From assembly GCA_937957915.1 (NCBI GenBank), contig CALGNZ010000105.1:1-37409 (forward strand): a DNA stretch of 37,409 nt, given 5' to 3'. Within the stretch, counting starts at the first letter, position 1, and each line of letters begins with the position of its first letter. Both the position numbers and the translations under genes were made by a program. Below the pieces are notes generated by a model. The model searched no databases and was not told the origin of the DNA. It was given only the letters and a program-made list of their open reading frames with translations. This document shows positions 35,771 to 37,409 of this stretch, in pieces. This DNA is from an uncultured Granulosicoccaceae bacterium (GTDB lineage: Bacteria > Pseudomonadota > Gammaproteobacteria > Granulosicoccales > Granulosicoccaceae).

Positions 35771-36679
35771 TTACCCGGTATACTGTCTTAAGCCGATCAG
35801 TATCACGCTGGGTACAACAAGTAGTACCGCGATAACGGTTCTTGAATCAATCTGTGTTTCCCTGAATCCCCAGACACCAAGAATCAATGTGAAAAACGGC
35901 GTGCAGGCAACGATGGGACTAACCACCACCAGATCGCCAGACAACAGGGCGGTATTTAACACCAGCACCGCGACGCCGTAGAACGAACCCGATACCAGCA
36001 TCCAAAAGATACCGGTTCTGGCAACCGACTCTGTTGGTGATTGCTGTTGTCGGTAGCGGTGATACAGATAGGCGAGTGGAAAGGATACTGAATAGGCAAC
36101 CAGCGCCACAAACACAGGGCTGGGTATGAATTCCAACCCGAGTTTTGCCAGTGCATGTGATGCGGCACGGATGAATGCTGCACCAAGCGGAAAAACCAAA
36201 GCCCAGACCGGCCAGTTTGCTTTACCGCTTCCGCGCCACGACAACACTACAATCGAAGTCACGATACCCGCGGTGCCGACAGCGGTCTGCCAGTGCAGTG
36301 TTTCTGATAACAGTACCACACCCAGAGTGACACTGAGAATCGGGCCGCAGGCCCCCATTGTAGAAGCTATTGTCGGGCCGAGTATTCGAGTGCCAATCGT
36401 GCCGAGGTTGGCAGATATCAACGGGCGTATCAGTCCCGCGGCGGCAAGCAGAAAAACAGCAGGCGAGAGCCAATAAGCCGTCTTCATATAAAACGGTGCC
36501 GCCATCCAGTACAGTGACACCGACACACCGATTTGATAGAGCGTGACCTGCGAGGCAGGCGCGTAGTTCAGTGCCCGTCGAGATGTCTGGTTGCCCAGCG
36601 AAAACAGTAACGCAGCGATCAGCGCCAGCGCGATGACAAAAGTGTCGGAAGACAAAGCAGACGTTCCATTGGTACGCAA
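35771..36679 (-). CDS. DMT-superfamily (EamA) transporter
   Basis: Ten-helix inner-membrane permease of about 302 residues with two EamA repeats: the first ends with LSVTLGVVLLSETLHWQTAVG, the second with FTLILGVWGFRETQIDSRTV, each showing the family's E-x motif before the last helix. Such proteins export amino acids or other metabolites; the substrate is unknown. The start is a TTG at 36677-36679, as no ATG occurs near the first helix. A small hairpin TGCTGA/TCAGCA (35712-35730) lies downstream. Confidence 0.85.
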   Translation of the reverse strand: MRTNGTSALSSDTFVIALALIAALLFSLGNQTSRRALNYAPASQVTLYQIGVSVSLYWMAAPFYMKTAYWLSPAVFLLAAAGLIRPLISANLGTIGTRILGPTIASTMGACGPILSVTLGVVLLSETLHWQTAVGTAGIVTSIVVLSWRGSGKANWPVWALVFPLGAAFIRAASHALAKLGLEFIPSPVFVALVAYSVSFPLAYLYHRYRQQQSPTESVARTGIFWMLVSGSFYGVAVLVLNTALLSGDLVVVSPIVACTPFFTLILGVWGFRETQIDSRTVIAVLLVVPSVILIGLRQYTG

Positions 36680-36823
36680 ATCTACACAGCGTACTCAGTA
36701 AGCGGCGGTGAGGCGGCGATCAAAAAGCAGCGATCGTGGAGTCTACTGTAGCAGTGTTGCGGAAATCGAGTCAGGGAAATTGGCGCAGTTATGCAGCGAT
36801 AAACCTAATATCTGCTATCCCCG

Positions 36824-37353
36824 ATCGTGCCGATCCGAACCCCGGTGGGAGCAGTTCTCTGACCCGCGAACTTTAAGGTTTGGCTTTTTTACTGAGCTTG
36901 AATAAGCACCGACCCAAAGCGACAGGTTCGCGCAACGGAGTTGTTCTCCCACAGGCGCTCGATACTTCCGGAGCTACTTCACCATCGTGCCGCCCCGAAC
37001 CCTGGTGGGAGCAGATCCCCGATCCGCGAACTGTGGGTTTTGGCTTTTTTACTGAGCCTGAATAAGCACCGACCCAAAGCGACAGGTTCGCGCAACGGAG
37101 TTGTTCTCCCACAGGTGCTCGATACTTCCGGAGCTACTTCACCATCGTGCCGCCCCAGAGTCCGGTGGGAGCAGATCTCCGATCCGCGAACTTCAAGGTT
37201 TGGCTCTTTTACTGAGTTCGAACAAAGCACCGACCCAAAGCGACATGTTCGCGCAACGGAGTTGTTCTCCTACAGGTGCTCGATACATCCGTAGCCACTT
37301 AACTATCGTGCCACCCCGGACTCCGGTGGGAGCAGATCTCCGATCAGCGAACT
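36824..37353. repeat. BIME-like array: seven REP-type 30-bp units in alternating orientation
   Basis: A 160/160/161-base period repeats 3.3 times. Forward units (beginning CCGGTGGGAG, ending GCGAAC) lie at 36842-36871, 37002-37031, 37162-37191 and 37323-37352. Inverted units (GTTCGCG ... CTCCCACAGG) lie at 36926-36955, 37086-37115 and 37247-37276. The complement of an inverted unit matches a forward unit at about 24 of 30 positions. Most forward units can form a short hairpin (GCAGATC/GATCCGC). The array starts and ends with a forward unit, and conserved spacers (GGCTTTTTTACTGAGCCT-like hairpin; GCTCGATACTTCCGGAGC) lie between. Composition (GTGGGAGC ... GCGAA) resembles Pseudomonas-type REPs. 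Several frames stay open through it by chance; none is a gene. 36680-36823 holds nothing clear. Confidence 0.85.
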
Positions 37354-37409
37354 ATCTGGATTAGAGGTCGGACCCTGGCAAGCTATAAAAGCCACCGACG
37401 CGGCAATTT

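Noticed and set aside
36824..37353. Regularly spaced repeats that could be mistaken for a CRISPR array or integron attC sites
   Set aside because: The spacers are as conserved as the repeats, units alternate in orientation, no cas or integrase gene is seen, and no gene cassettes lie between units.
36873..37364. Several overlapping open frames on both strands in the repeat array
   Set aside because: They arise because a repeat period not divisible by three stays stop-free; they encode the same repeat in different frames and have no domain.

Overview
The window reads as chromosomal DNA of a gammaproteobacterium of moderate GC. The main evidence is an RNase E gene whose catalytic half follows the E. 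coli enzyme almost residue for residue (catalytic Asp and Zn-link Cys shifted by one position), head to head with rluC, and a tsaE gene followed by a Tat-type AmiC/AmiB amidase. Genus cannot be fixed from sequence alone. I see no tRNA or rRNA gene, CRISPR array, IS element or prophage; the content is 27 protein genes plus repeats and hairpins.

Layout. (1) 28-6127, minus strand: pelC-pelD-pelE-pelF-pelG, a tightly overlapped operon for export of the cationic exopolysaccharide Pel, lacking the usual leading genes pelA and pelB. (2) 6388-8975, plus: xdhC and guanine deaminase, the tail of a purine catabolic operon lacking its usual leading xdhA and xdhB. These two truncated operons meet head to head, so 6128-6387 looks like a rearrangement junction. 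(3) 9256-18456: housekeeping block with rne (minus), then rluC, sppA, tsaE and amiC (plus). The rne leader is long and structured. (4) 18692-28215: accessory metabolism and transport: an orphan TAXI-type TRAP receptor, two MFS transporters, gabD, a cytoplasmic-looking molybdopterin oxidoreductase, an alpha/beta hydrolase and a beta-lactamase-family serine hydrolase. (5) 28227-33841: SDR and cytochrome P450 genes (minus), the P450 divergent from kynU-kynA-formamidase (plus), which together would convert tryptophan to anthranilate. (6) 34101-36679, minus: GFA-family zinc protein, SAM methyltransferase, DMT transporter. (7) 36824-37353: a striking array of seven REP-like 30-bp units in strictly alternating orientation with a 160-bp period, i.e. 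a BIME-like mosaic.

The functional units are Pel export (PelD carries the RxxD cyclic-di-GMP site), the tryptophan-kynurenine module, and envelope and RNA housekeeping. The strongest leads for something new are the double-truncated pel/xdh junction, the alternating REP array, four 14-bp iterons upstream of the molybdopterin gene, and an SDR whose catalytic Tyr is Phe beside a P450 whose I-helix Thr is Pro.
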